A DNA stretch of 31,396 nt from JAKLDO01 sp035354435 (GTDB taxonomy: Bacteria > UBP6 > UBA1177): NCBI GenBank assembly GCA_035354435.1, contig DAOQAY010000012.1:1-31396 (forward strand). Reading direction: 5' to 3'. Positions 8,851 to 16,458 of the stretch are shown piece after piece (position 1 is the stretch's first letter; every line of letters begins with the position of its first letter). Position numbers and translations under genes: made by a program. The notes beneath the pieces are model-generated. The model saw nothing but the letters and a program-made list of their open reading frames with translations, was not told the DNA's origin and made no database searches.

Positions 8851-10182
8851 ATGTACATCACATCAGTTAAAATCGAGAATATCCGTTCCGTTGCTGATTT
8901 TAGGATGGATTTCAAGAGTCCTGCCGGCTGGCATGTACTGATCGGTGATAACGGTAGTGGAAAATCTACTATTGTAAGAAGTATTGCCGCAGTTCTCATC
9001 GGACCGGAACAGATACATTCAATCTTTCCTGTGTGGAAGGAATGGTTGAATTATAAAAGCGAAAAAGGATCAATTTCGCTGGAAATTAAATATGATAAAG
9101 ACATTGACAGAACTTCTCAGACCAGACCCCCTAAAAGACCCATAAAAAATGAATTCATTTTTATGCGTAAAGGGGTGAAAATCGAATTTTCCTCGAATGC
9201 AGCGGATAGATCTATGAAACCGACGAACTATAACTGGAGTAGCAATAAGGGATGGTTTTCCGTGGCTTATGGACCTTTCCGCCGTTTTACCGGTGGCGAC
9301 AATAAATGGAATAAGATTTTCTATTCATCACCGAAAGCTGGTTCCCATCTCAGTGTTTTCGGTGAGGACATTGCTTTGGCAGAATCAATAGATTGGCTGA
9401 AAGAGCTGGATCGAAAAAGATTAAAAGAAAAAGAAAACAGCAGTTTTGAAGGCATTAGTGAATCCGAAGTGACTTATGATAATAATGAATCAGAAAAAAT
9501 TTTTAAATATATCAAAGAATTTATAAATAATTCCGGGCTTCTTCCTCATGATGCTAAATTCGAGAAAGTAGATGTTGACGGGGATATAGTTTTTCTTGAC
9601 GGATATGGTAATCCAACGAAAGTCATTCAGATGAGTGACGGATATAGATCAATTTTAAGCATGACTTTTGAACTTATCAGGCAAATGGTTTTAACTTATG
9701 GAATAGATGATGTTTTCAGAAATATTAAGCAGAACAAAATGAAGATTGATCTTCCCGGTGTTGTTTTGATTGATGAAATAGATGCGCATCTTCATCCGAC
9801 ATGGCAGACAAGAATAGGGCAGTGGTTTACAAAATATTTTTCTAAAATCCAATTTATTGTTACAACTCACAGTCCTTTAGTTTGCAGAGCATGTGAAAAA
9901 GGATCAATTTGGAGGTTGGCAGCTCCTGGCAGTGAATTTAAATCAGGAGAAGTTAAAGGGATAGAAAAAAACAGACTCGTTTTTGGAAATGTTCTTGATG
10001 CATATGGAACAGAAATTTTTGGTGCTAATGTTTCTATTTCAGAAAATTCTAATGAAAAGCTTGATCGTTTAGCTAAGTTAAATATTAAATCATTGAAGGG
10101 TGGAATTAGTAAAAAAGAGAATACGGAAAGAAATGGTCTAATATCTATTTTTTCTACGGGTAATAAGAAGAAAAATGATTAA
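8851..10182 (+). CDS. Septu-like AAA/ABC-type ATPase (PtuA-like)
   Basis: A 443-residue SMC/RecF-like ATPase of the AAA_21/OLD-related group. Walker A is GDNGSGKST (32-40). The ABC-type signature is M-S-D-G-Y-R near 261-266. Walker B with catalytic acid is VVLIDEID (D308, E309), followed by the H-L-H-P of this group. The switch histidine is H340 in TTHSP. The next gene encodes an HNH nuclease and overlaps by 8 nt. This ATPase + HNH pairing is the layout of the Septu anti-phage system, where PtuA senses infection and nucleotide state and controls PtuB. No reverse transcriptase is present, so it is not a retron-linked PtuAB. The start has AAGGAG (8837-8842) lying in the end of the preceding membrane gene, so the two may be translationally linked. 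The second half is AT-richer than its neighbours, consistent with transfer. Confidence 0.8.
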   Translation: MYITSVKIENIRSVADFRMDFKSPAGWHVLIGDNGSGKSTIVRSIAAVLIGPEQIHSIFPVWKEWLNYKSEKGSISLEIKYDKDIDRTSQTRPPKRPIKNEFIFMRKGVKIEFSSNAADRSMKPTNYNWSSNKGWFSVAYGPFRRFTGGDNKWNKIFYSSPKAGSHLSVFGEDIALAESIDWLKELDRKRLKEKENSSFEGISESEVTYDNNESEKIFKYIKEFINNSGLLPHDAKFEKVDVDGDIVFLDGYGNPTKVIQMSDGYRSILSMTFELIRQMVLTYGIDDVFRNIKQNKMKIDLPGVVLIDEIDAHLHPTWQTRIGQWFTKYFSKIQFIVTTHSPLVCRACEKGSIWRLAAPGSEFKSGEVKGIEKNRLVFGNVLDAYGTEIFGANVSISENSNEKLDRLAKLNIKSLKGGISKKENTERNGLISIFSTGNKKKND

Positions 10183-10999
10183 AATCAGCAGCTTAAATCT
10201 TTATCTTACAACACTTAAAGCCTTGGCTGAATTTCAGCAGGAAATAGACAGCCTGACAGCTTTTCCTGATAAAGTTAAAAAAGCTAAATCTTTGTTTTCT
10301 CAAAAGAACAAAAAAGGTAATAAAGCTTTTGATGATGTAAAAGAAAAACTTACTTCAATGTGCAGCGGAGCAAGAAGATGTATGTATTGCGAAGATTCTG
10401 TCGGAGATGAAGTGGAGCATATTAAACCTAAAACTTTGTATCCTGAAAAATGTTTCGACTGGAACAACTATCTTTATGCCTGCGGAACATGTAATGGTCC
10501 TAAAAACAATAACTATGCGATTTTTGATACTAATGGCGGTTTTGTAAACATTTCACCAGCAAAAGGTCAGACTCCAACTCAGCCACCCGCTGGAACAGAT
10601 GTTCTTATTAATCCAAGAATTGATAATCCGTTGGACTATTGCATACTCGATTTGAAAAATACTTTCAAATTTGTTGTTGTTGCAACTGATTTTAAAGAGA
10701 AAAAAAGAGCTGAATACACTTTTAATGAAGTGCTCAGACTGAATGAAAGAGAATATTTGCGTAAAGCAAGGCAAAATGCTTATGAAAATTTTAAATCAAG
10801 ATTGCATAGATACTGTGACAGAAAGGCTAAGAATGCCGCTCAAGATGAATTAAGTAAAATTATTGATGGAATAAAAACAGAAGCTCATCCCACGGTCTGG
10901 AAAGAAATGCAAAGATATAAAAACGAAGGATGGCTTAATTCGGTGGATTCTGAGCTTGATGAAATGTTTAATAAATGTCCTGAGGCATTAAGCTGGTAA
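10175..10999 (+). CDS. Septu-like HNH endonuclease (PtuB-like)
   Basis: A 274-residue HNH nuclease. C69-M-Y-C72 and C103-G-T-C106 form the expected zinc knuckles. Between them lie the catalytic stretch D78-E-V-E-H82 (the first H of HNH) and the central asparagines N97/N98, followed by N107. This ββα-metal arrangement cleaves nucleic acid in the family; in Septu, PtuB is the effector, held and activated by PtuA. The C-terminal ~130 residues are helical and charged, and probably bind the ATPase. The start codon overlaps the ATPase stop by 8 nt (ATGATTAA), so strict co-translation is likely. All visible HNH residues are intact. Other ATPase + HNH pairs exist, so the name Septu rests on architecture rather than a profile search. 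Confidence 0.8.
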   Translation: MIKISSLNLYLTTLKALAEFQQEIDSLTAFPDKVKKAKSLFSQKNKKGNKAFDDVKEKLTSMCSGARRCMYCEDSVGDEVEHIKPKTLYPEKCFDWNNYLYACGTCNGPKNNNYAIFDTNGGFVNISPAKGQTPTQPPAGTDVLINPRIDNPLDYCILDLKNTFKFVVVATDFKEKKRAEYTFNEVLRLNEREYLRKARQNAYENFKSRLHRYCDRKAKNAAQDELSKIIDGIKTEAHPTVWKEMQRYKNEGWLNSVDSELDEMFNKCPEALSW

Positions 11000-11022
11000 A
11001 ATAATAAAAAAAGAGGTGAAAA

Positions 11023-11361
11023 ATGGAAAACTGTATTTTTTGTAAAATAATAGAAGGAAAGATCCCTTCTCCAAGGGTATACGAAGACGAAAACTTTATT
11101 GTGATCAGAGATATCAATCCGCTTTACAAAGTTCACGATCTGATAATTACAAAAAAACATATTGTTTCTGTAAATGAAGTAGTGGAATCCGATAGTCAGA
11201 TTTTCTGTTCTATATTCTCAATCGCAAAAAAGATTGCTGAAATTGAAAATGTCAGTGCTGAAGGTTTCAGACTGGTTGTGAATTCAGGAAAAAATGCCGG
11301 ACAGCTCGTACCTCATTTTCATATGCATCTGCTTGCCGGAGAGAAATTAAGAGAACTTTGA
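11023..11361 (+). CDS. HIT family protein (HinT-like)
   Basis: A 112-residue histidine-triad protein with H98-F-H-M-H102 at the C terminus and the N-terminal CIFCKIIEGKIP segment typical of HinT/PKCI-type members (cytoplasmic purine nucleoside phosphoramidate or dinucleotide hydrolases). H100 is the expected nucleophile. The start is preceded by AAGAGGTGA. The gene follows the HNH nuclease by 23 nt and comes before a terminator-like hairpin. It is an ordinary housekeeping gene, so the Septu-like pair upstream appears inserted between it and the membrane gene. Full length for the family. Confidence 0.93.
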   Translation: MENCIFCKIIEGKIPSPRVYEDENFIVIRDINPLYKVHDLIITKKHIVSVNEVVESDSQIFCSIFSIAKKIAEIENVSAEGFRLVVNSGKNAGQLVPHFHMHLLAGEKLREL

Positions 11362-11376
11362 GATTTATGAAATATT

Positions 11377-11397
11377 ATCTGATCTCAGATTGTTTTT
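11377..11397 (+). terminator. Possible intrinsic terminator after the HIT gene
   Basis: ATCTGATCTCAGAT (11377-11390) can form a 5-bp stem with a 4-nt loop and is followed by TG and a run of seven T. The stem is AT-rich and short, so termination may be partial. It sits in the 67-bp gap between the HIT and htrA genes, the natural place for an operon boundary. Confidence 0.4.
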
Positions 11398-11428
11398 TTA
11401 TCTGTAGTTTTTTTAACAGGAGGAGAAA

Positions 11429-12775
11429 ATGAAATATCTAAGATTGATCGCAGTAGTAATTGTAACACTCTCATTTTTCACACCTTTTTTAAATGCAACA
11501 GACATCCAATCTCTTGAGAAAGAAATAATTCAGATTTCGGAAAAGGCAAAAAAGAGCGTTGCCGCAATAAAGACGGAAAGAAAAGCACAAGGTTCATATC
11601 AGGATCCGTTTTTCGATTTTCTAAGGCAGTTCGGTTTCAGGGGAAATCCTCAGCCGTACAATCCTAAAAGAGAAGCGATGGGAACAGGTTTTGTAATTGA
11701 TGATGTTGAAGGATATGTCGTAACGAACAATCATGTCATTGACGGAGCTGATAAGATAGAAGTGAACATCAATGAAAAAAAATATAAGGGAAAACTTATC
11801 GGAACAGATCCGCAGACAGATATCGGACTTGTCAAAATCGAAGGTTTCAAAAAAGGTGATATTTCAGCACTTGCGTTTGCAGATTCAAATGAAATAAAAG
11901 TGGGCAGTTTCGCCATTGCGATAGGAAATCCGTTCGGTCTGTCGCATACTGTAACATTCGGAATTGTTTCGGCAAAAGGTAGAGCAGGGATGAATGTCAC
12001 CGAATATGAGGATTTTATTCAGACTGATGCTGCGATAAATCCCGGCAATTCAGGTGGACCTCTGATGAATATCAGCGGACAGGTTATGGGTATGAATACT
12101 GCGATCTTTTCTCAATCCGGTGGATATATGGGGATCGGTTTTGCAGTACCATCCAATATGATAAAAGAGATAACCGGTCAGTTGAGAGCCGGAAAGAAGA
12201 TCCAGAGAGCGCTTATGGGTGTAACGATCCAGGACCTTAATGATGATCTTCGTGAATATCTTAAGCTGGACAAGTCGATCGATGGCGTTCTTATCAGCAG
12301 TGTAGGGAAGGATAGTCCGGCTGAAAAAGCAGGGATAAGCTCCGGCGATGTTATTGTTAATTTTAATAGAAAACCGACAGAAAGTGTTGCAAGACTTAAA
12401 AATGCCGTCGGTTTCAGTCCGCTCAAACAGAAGCTTCCTGTCGAGCTTTACAGAAATGGAAAAAAAATGACCCTGCATGTTATACTTGATGACGGTTTTC
12501 AATCAGCTGAAGTGGATGCTGTTTCAGGAAATAAAATTGCAGGAGAGATAGGAATGACTCTTGCAGTTGAAAAAGATTTTGTAGTTGTTTCTTCTGTAGA
12601 AAGAGATTCGCTGGCTTTCATGGCAGGAATTATGGAAGGTGATGTAATTGTCGCTGTGAATAAGAACAGAGTGAAAACTATTGCCGAAGTAGTTAATACG
12701 ATAGCTAAATCCAAGTCGGTTCTTTTCCTGATAAACAGGCAGGGGAAAGAGTTTTTTGTTGTTGTCAACAGATAG
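11429..12775 (+). CDS. HtrA/Deg family periplasmic serine protease
   Basis: A 448-residue envelope quality-control protease and chaperone. An N-terminal signal peptide ends near the A of FLNA (about residue 24). The trypsin-like domain carries the triad H102 (TNNHVID), D131 (TDIGLVKI) and S208 in GNSGGPL. Two PDZ domains follow, one around 270-345 with DGVLISSVGKDSPAEKAGI and a second, shorter one from about 365 with VVSSVERDSLAFMAGI. Length and two-PDZ layout match DegP/DegQ. The start has AGGAGG 7 nt upstream. No clear sigma-E-type promoter is visible in the 67-bp upstream gap. All catalytic residues are present. Confidence 0.95.
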   Translation: MKYLRLIAVVIVTLSFFTPFLNATDIQSLEKEIIQISEKAKKSVAAIKTERKAQGSYQDPFFDFLRQFGFRGNPQPYNPKREAMGTGFVIDDVEGYVVTNNHVIDGADKIEVNINEKKYKGKLIGTDPQTDIGLVKIEGFKKGDISALAFADSNEIKVGSFAIAIGNPFGLSHTVTFGIVSAKGRAGMNVTEYEDFIQTDAAINPGNSGGPLMNISGQVMGMNTAIFSQSGGYMGIGFAVPSNMIKEITGQLRAGKKIQRALMGVTIQDLNDDLREYLKLDKSIDGVLISSVGKDSPAEKAGISSGDVIVNFNRKPTESVARLKNAVGFSPLKQKLPVELYRNGKKMTLHVILDDGFQSAEVDAVSGNKIAGEIGMTLAVEKDFVVVSSVERDSLAFMAGIMEGDVIVAVNKNRVKTIAEVVNTIAKSKSVLFLINRQGKEFFVVVNR

Positions 12776-13762
12776 GTGATCTTGAAAGAAAAGTATGGTG
12801 TCATAATAATCGGTGCAGGTCCCGCAGCCCTTGAATGTGCATCAAGTCTGTCAAATTCAGGAACCACGGTGCTTATTATCGAAAAAGATGCCGGATCAGG
12901 TAACAAGGTATGCGGCGGCGGAATCACTTATCTTGCCGAAAGTTATGATATTCCTGAGAATATTTCAAGGAGTTTCAGCTCCACCAAAGTATCAGTCGGT
13001 ACAAAAAAATATGTCATTGATTTTAAAAAACCACTGAAAACGATACTCAGAAACGAATTCGGAGACTATCAGCGCAGTACAATATCTAAATTCCGGAATA
13101 TTGATATTCTTCCCGGGACTGAAGTGACAGAAGTAAAGGAAAATTCAATAGTTGCAGGTCAGAATGAATATTTTTTTAAATATCTTGTAGGTGCTGATGG
13201 AGGCGATTCAGTTGTAAGAAAATATCTTAATCTGAAATCTGATTTCTGCAACGGACTTACCTATACTATTAAACAGAAGTATGATGATGTGATCTGGAAG
13301 GTCGATTCAAAAAGGCTCAAAACCGGGTATATGTGGGTTTTTCCTCATAAAGAAACGATTAGTGCCGGTGTCTATTTTAATTCCAGACTGGTGAAACCGG
13401 ATGTTGCAAAAGCTGTTCTGAATGATTTTCTGACAGACCTTGAAATAGATTATTCGACATCAGAATTGAAAGGCGGGAAGATAAATTGCGGATATCGCGG
13501 GATGTTTTTCGGGAACATTTTTCTTGCCGGAGATGCGGCAGGGCTTCCATTGAAAACGACCGGTGAAGGTATAGCCGGAGCGCTTATCAGCGGCAGAGAG
13601 ATTGCAAAAAAGATAATGGACCCGGAATATAAAACAACTGAAATGGAGCAGTATCTCAAGTTGAAAAGAAAAAGGGAATTGGCATTCAAGGTTTTGGAAA
13701 CATTGCCATTTTTGCAAAATACGGCGTTCAGATTATATGCCAGTTTGAAAAGATATAAATGA
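12776..13762 (+). CDS. FAD-dependent oxidoreductase, geranylgeranyl-reductase-like
   Basis: A 328-residue flavoprotein. The N-terminal dinucleotide fold is VIIIGAGPAALECA (residues 9-22), followed by the acidic end of the second strand in IIEKD. KVCGGGI near 43-49 is typical of geranylgeranyl reductase/digeranylglycerophospholipid reductase relatives. G-A-D-G near 141-144 is the internal GD motif, and FLAGDAAGLP with the TGEGIAGALISG tail is the second FAD motif. In relatives these enzymes reduce isoprenoid double bonds in lipids or quinones; the substrate here is unknown. The protein is shorter than most (about 390), with a reduced C-terminal domain. The start is uncertain: GTG 12776 directly follows the htrA stop without a good SD, and TTG 12782 is an alternative. 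Confidence 0.8.
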   Translation: MILKEKYGVIIIGAGPAALECASSLSNSGTTVLIIEKDAGSGNKVCGGGITYLAESYDIPENISRSFSSTKVSVGTKKYVIDFKKPLKTILRNEFGDYQRSTISKFRNIDILPGTEVTEVKENSIVAGQNEYFFKYLVGADGGDSVVRKYLNLKSDFCNGLTYTIKQKYDDVIWKVDSKRLKTGYMWVFPHKETISAGVYFNSRLVKPDVAKAVLNDFLTDLEIDYSTSELKGGKINCGYRGMFFGNIFLAGDAAGLPLKTTGEGIAGALISGREIAKKIMDPEYKTTEMEQYLKLKRKRELAFKVLETLPFLQNTAFRLYASLKRYK

Positions 13763-13776
13763 TAATAAGGAACTCC

Positions 13777-14907
13777 ATGACAAATATAAATAATTTTCAA
13801 GAACTTATACAAACCATACAGAACACACATCAGGTTTTGTCTGAGCGATCCGTAAAAGCGGTGAACACAGGGCTTACCGTTCGCAACTGGCTTATTGGAT
13901 ATTACATTGTTGAATTTGAACAAAAAGGTGAAGATAGAGCTAAGTATGGAACTGCACTTATTACAAATATTGCAAAAAAGATAAAAATTAAAGGACTTAC
14001 TGCTCCAGAGTTGTCGCGGTGCCGTCAGTTTTATAAAGTCTATCCTGAAATTCTCGGGTCATTAACCCAAAAAATCATGACTGGAATATCATCCAGTAAA
14101 ATCGGTGAGTTATCTGATAATCAAATTGTTGGGTTGCCAACCCAAGAATTACAACAGAATCTCCAAAATGTAGAATTCAATGAAAACAACAAAATATTAA
14201 CATCAATCTCTTTTACCCATTTTGTTGAACTTATAAAAATAGATGATCCGGCAAAACGCAAATATTATGAAATGCTCATATTGAAAACTCAACCTAATGT
14301 GAAAGAGATTAAAAGACAAATCGCAACTCTTAGTTATGAAAGATTAGGTCTATCTAAAGATAAAGAAAAAGCTTTTTCTCAGATCACTAAAAAAATAACA
14401 CCTGCACAGCCTGAAGATGCTGTTAAGTCACATTATTTATTCGAATTTCTGGGAATCAATTCTCCTGATTTAATTGAAGAAACAGAGTTGGAAAACGCAC
14501 TGATAAATAATTTGCAGCAGTTTATAGTAGAGCTCGGGAACGGTTTCTGTTTTGAAGCTCGACAGAAAAGGGTGCTGATTGGTGATGAATATTTCTTCAT
14601 AGATATTGTGTTCTATCACAGAATATTGAAATGCCATGTTCTTGTTGAATTAAAGGTTGATTCTTTCGATCATTCTCACGCATCTCAACTTGTAACATAT
14701 TTGAATTATTACAAAAAGAACATGATGGAAGATGGCGACAACCCGCCAATAGGAATTTTGCTCGTGACTGACAAAAACACAGCATTGGTTGAATATGCAA
14801 CTGCAAACGAAAAAGACCACTTGTTTGTAAGCAAATATAAGTTGAATTTACCGTCTGAAGAAGAGTTGAAATCATTCCTGGAAAAAGAACTGAAACAAGG
14901 AATTTAA
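13777..14907 (+). CDS. YhcG/DUF1016 family PD-(D/E)XK nuclease-like protein
   Basis: A 376-residue protein with the two-part DUF1016 architecture. The N-terminal helical domain has the conserved TGLTVRNWLIGYYIVEFEQ and LSRCRQFYKVYPE segments. The C-terminal PD-(D/E)XK fold has D276 in F-I-D-I-V-F-Y and E291-L-K293 in the following strand, with QLVTYLNYY after it. All three expected nuclease residues are present. E. coli YhcG-type proteins are frequent next to type I restriction systems and in defence islands, but their role is poorly defined. Here it is a lone gene between an FAD oxidoreductase and a DUF362 gene. I chose ATG 13777 because AAGGA precedes it by 6 nt; ATG 13759, overlapping the upstream stop, is the alternative (+6 residues). 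Confidence 0.85.
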   Translation: MTNINNFQELIQTIQNTHQVLSERSVKAVNTGLTVRNWLIGYYIVEFEQKGEDRAKYGTALITNIAKKIKIKGLTAPELSRCRQFYKVYPEILGSLTQKIMTGISSSKIGELSDNQIVGLPTQELQQNLQNVEFNENNKILTSISFTHFVELIKIDDPAKRKYYEMLILKTQPNVKEIKRQIATLSYERLGLSKDKEKAFSQITKKITPAQPEDAVKSHYLFEFLGINSPDLIEETELENALINNLQQFIVELGNGFCFEARQKRVLIGDEYFFIDIVFYHRILKCHVLVELKVDSFDHSHASQLVTYLNYYKKNMMEDGDNPPIGILLVTDKNTALVEYATANEKDHLFVSKYKLNLPSEEELKSFLEKELKQGI

Positions 14908-14908
14908 A

Positions 14909-16039
14909 ATGATCTCAGAAAAGTTTTTACGCATAGTTTTGATAATAACGGCCGTTTTTGCTTCGGTCATGCTTTCTGCTGAAAAGAAACCTGAAACTAC
15001 AGGAGGTGCTATGCCTGCCGAAAAAACAAATTCTGCGAAGGTATATTTTACAAAAGATATTTCTTCTGCCGGTCTGATGAAGGCTTTTGAGAAGATCCGT
15101 GCCGATGTAAAAGGTAAGAAGATAGGGCTTAAGGTTCACTTCGGTGAGGATGGAAATAAATACTTCGTCAAGCCTGAAATGATGAAAGATCTGGTGAAAT
15201 CTCTCAACGCAACTTTTGTCGAGACCAATGTTCTCTATGTCAGCAAGCGGCGTTACACCGAAAGTCACATTGCTCTTGCCAAAGCTCATGGCTTCACCTA
15301 TGCCCCGATCGACATCCTCGATTCAGAAGGAACGATCGAATATCCGGCAACCGGTCTCAAGCACATTAAAAAGGCGATAGTCGGTTCACATATGAATAAT
15401 TACGACACCATTGTTGTTCTTTCTCATTTCAAAGGTCATCAGGGAGCGGGTTTCGGCGGTGCGATAAAGAATGTCGGAATGGGAATGGGTGCAATTGCTG
15501 GAAAGATGGCAATGCACGCTTCGACTGTACCGACAGTTAATACTTCGAAATGCACAAAGTGCGGAGCCTGTGTTTTGCAGTGCCCGGGAAATGCGATAAC
15601 AATTGAGCCCAAAGTGGTGATAGATCCTGAAAAATGTATCGGATGCGCCAAGTGCATCGGAGTCTGCCCGACCAGAGTTTACGGTGTTCCGTGGGGTTCT
15701 ACTGACACTCCGGCCTTTATGGAAAAGCTTGTGGAATATGCAAAGATAATAAAAGACAATAAGCATATGGTCTATATCAATGTTCTTGCCGATATTTCGC
15801 CTGATTGCGACTGTATGGGAGGAGCTGCAAAGCCATTTGTTAAAGATCTCGGCATAATGGTTTCGACAGATATGCTTGCGATAGATGCCGCCTCGTTTGA
15901 TATGGTCAACGATGCAATTCACACAAAAGATGCTTTTGCCAAACACTCAGGAGTTTCCGGGCGTCCGCAGATCGAGTACGGAAAAAAGATAGGGCTTGGG
16001 AACGACAGTTACGAACTGATAGATCTGGACAGAAAATAA
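14909..16039 (+). CDS. DUF362 protein with two [4Fe-4S] ferredoxin motifs, possible dual start
   Basis: A 376-residue protein. A DUF362 domain (from about 43) is interrupted by a ferredoxin-type insert with CTKCGACVLQCP and CIGCAKCIGVCP, each C-x2-C-x2-C-x3-C followed by P, giving two [4Fe-4S] clusters. DUF362 proteins are probable redox or cofactor proteins of unknown substrate, usually cytoplasmic. The long form begins with a hydrophobic stretch (about residues 8-23) that reads as a signal peptide ending near LSA. However, a near-perfect SD (AGGAGG, 15001-15006) precedes an in-frame ATG at 15011, which would give a 342-residue leaderless protein starting where most family members start. The long start also has an AAGG site. 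The stop overlaps the next start (TAATG), so it is translationally coupled to the PRTase. Confidence 0.9.
   Translation: MISEKFLRIVLIITAVFASVMLSAEKKPETTGGAMPAEKTNSAKVYFTKDISSAGLMKAFEKIRADVKGKKIGLKVHFGEDGNKYFVKPEMMKDLVKSLNATFVETNVLYVSKRRYTESHIALAKAHGFTYAPIDILDSEGTIEYPATGLKHIKKAIVGSHMNNYDTIVVLSHFKGHQGAGFGGAIKNVGMGMGAIAGKMAMHASTVPTVNTSKCTKCGACVLQCPGNAITIEPKVVIDPEKCIGCAKCIGVCPTRVYGVPWGSTDTPAFMEKLVEYAKIIKDNKHMVYINVLADISPDCDCMGGAAKPFVKDLGIMVSTDMLAIDAASFDMVNDAIHTKDAFAKHSGVSGRPQIEYGKKIGLGNDSYELIDLDRK
15001..15010 (+). promoter_or_regulatory. Strong internal ribosome binding site before Met35 of the DUF362 gene
   Basis: AGGAGGTGCT directly precedes an in-frame ATG at 15011, with 4 nt between AGGAGG and ATG. 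It is the better SD of the two candidate starts of this gene and would produce a form lacking the signal-like leader. The same bases encode Gly-Gly-Ala, so chance cannot be excluded. Confidence 0.5.
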
Positions 16040-16437
16040 TGGAAACAAAATCATTTGAAGCGATCATTGAAAGATTGAAAAACATTGAAATTACCGAGGA
16101 GTTCGATCTTGTCGTGGCAGTTGCCAGAGGTGGAACAGTGCCTGGAGCTCTTGTTGCACAGAAACTCGGATGTCCTGTTGCAACGATTGTGATCAACTTC
16201 CGGAACGATATGCACCAGCCGTGCCGTAAAAGCCCCGAACTGATTTCTCCGATAGATTTTTCATATATCGGCAGGCGCATACTCATTGTCGATGACCGTT
16301 CAAGGACCGGAGCAACACTAAACACCGCAAAAGAACTGCTGAAAGACGCCGCACTTGTCAGAACACTCGCTGTCAACGGCAAAGCGGACTATTCGCTCTT
16401 TGATGAACCCTGCTTCAAAATGCCGTGGTCTGGTTAG
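16039..16437 (+). CDS. PRTase-fold phosphoribosyltransferase
   Basis: A 132-residue protein of the type I phosphoribosyltransferase fold. The PRPP-binding loop is ILIVDDRSRTGAT (81-93), with the two acidic residues D85-D86. An earlier VAVARGGTVPG (27-37) is the pyrophosphate-side loop. Short PRTases of this kind salvage purine bases or act on unknown bases; the flexible hood that sets base specificity is not recognisable here. It lies upstream of purine nucleoside phosphorylase and cytidine deaminase genes (with the RhuM-Fic gene between), which fits nucleobase salvage. The C terminus ends in M-P-W-S-G immediately before the RhuM-Fic gene. Relatives often end in a similar F-P-W, so the gene is probably intact. 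Confidence 0.85.
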   Translation: METKSFEAIIERLKNIEITEEFDLVVAVARGGTVPGALVAQKLGCPVATIVINFRNDMHQPCRKSPELISPIDFSYIGRRILIVDDRSRTGATLNTAKELLKDAALVRTLAVNGKADYSLFDEPCFKMPWSG

Positions 16438-16458
16438 TTGTTTTTTGGGGAGATTATT

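Noticed and set aside
8851..10999. Retron with PtuAB effectors
   Set aside because: No reverse transcriptase open frame and no msr/msd-like structured gap next to the pair.
15386..15946. 186-codon minus-strand open frame opposite the DUF362 gene
   Set aside because: Antisense to conserved ferredoxin motifs; its cysteines and histidines are mirror products of that sequence.
16381..16458. Truncation of the PRTase by insertion of the RhuM-Fic gene
   Set aside because: The protein ends in a P-W-type tail like relatives, and there are no target duplications or remnants downstream, so intact is the simpler reading.
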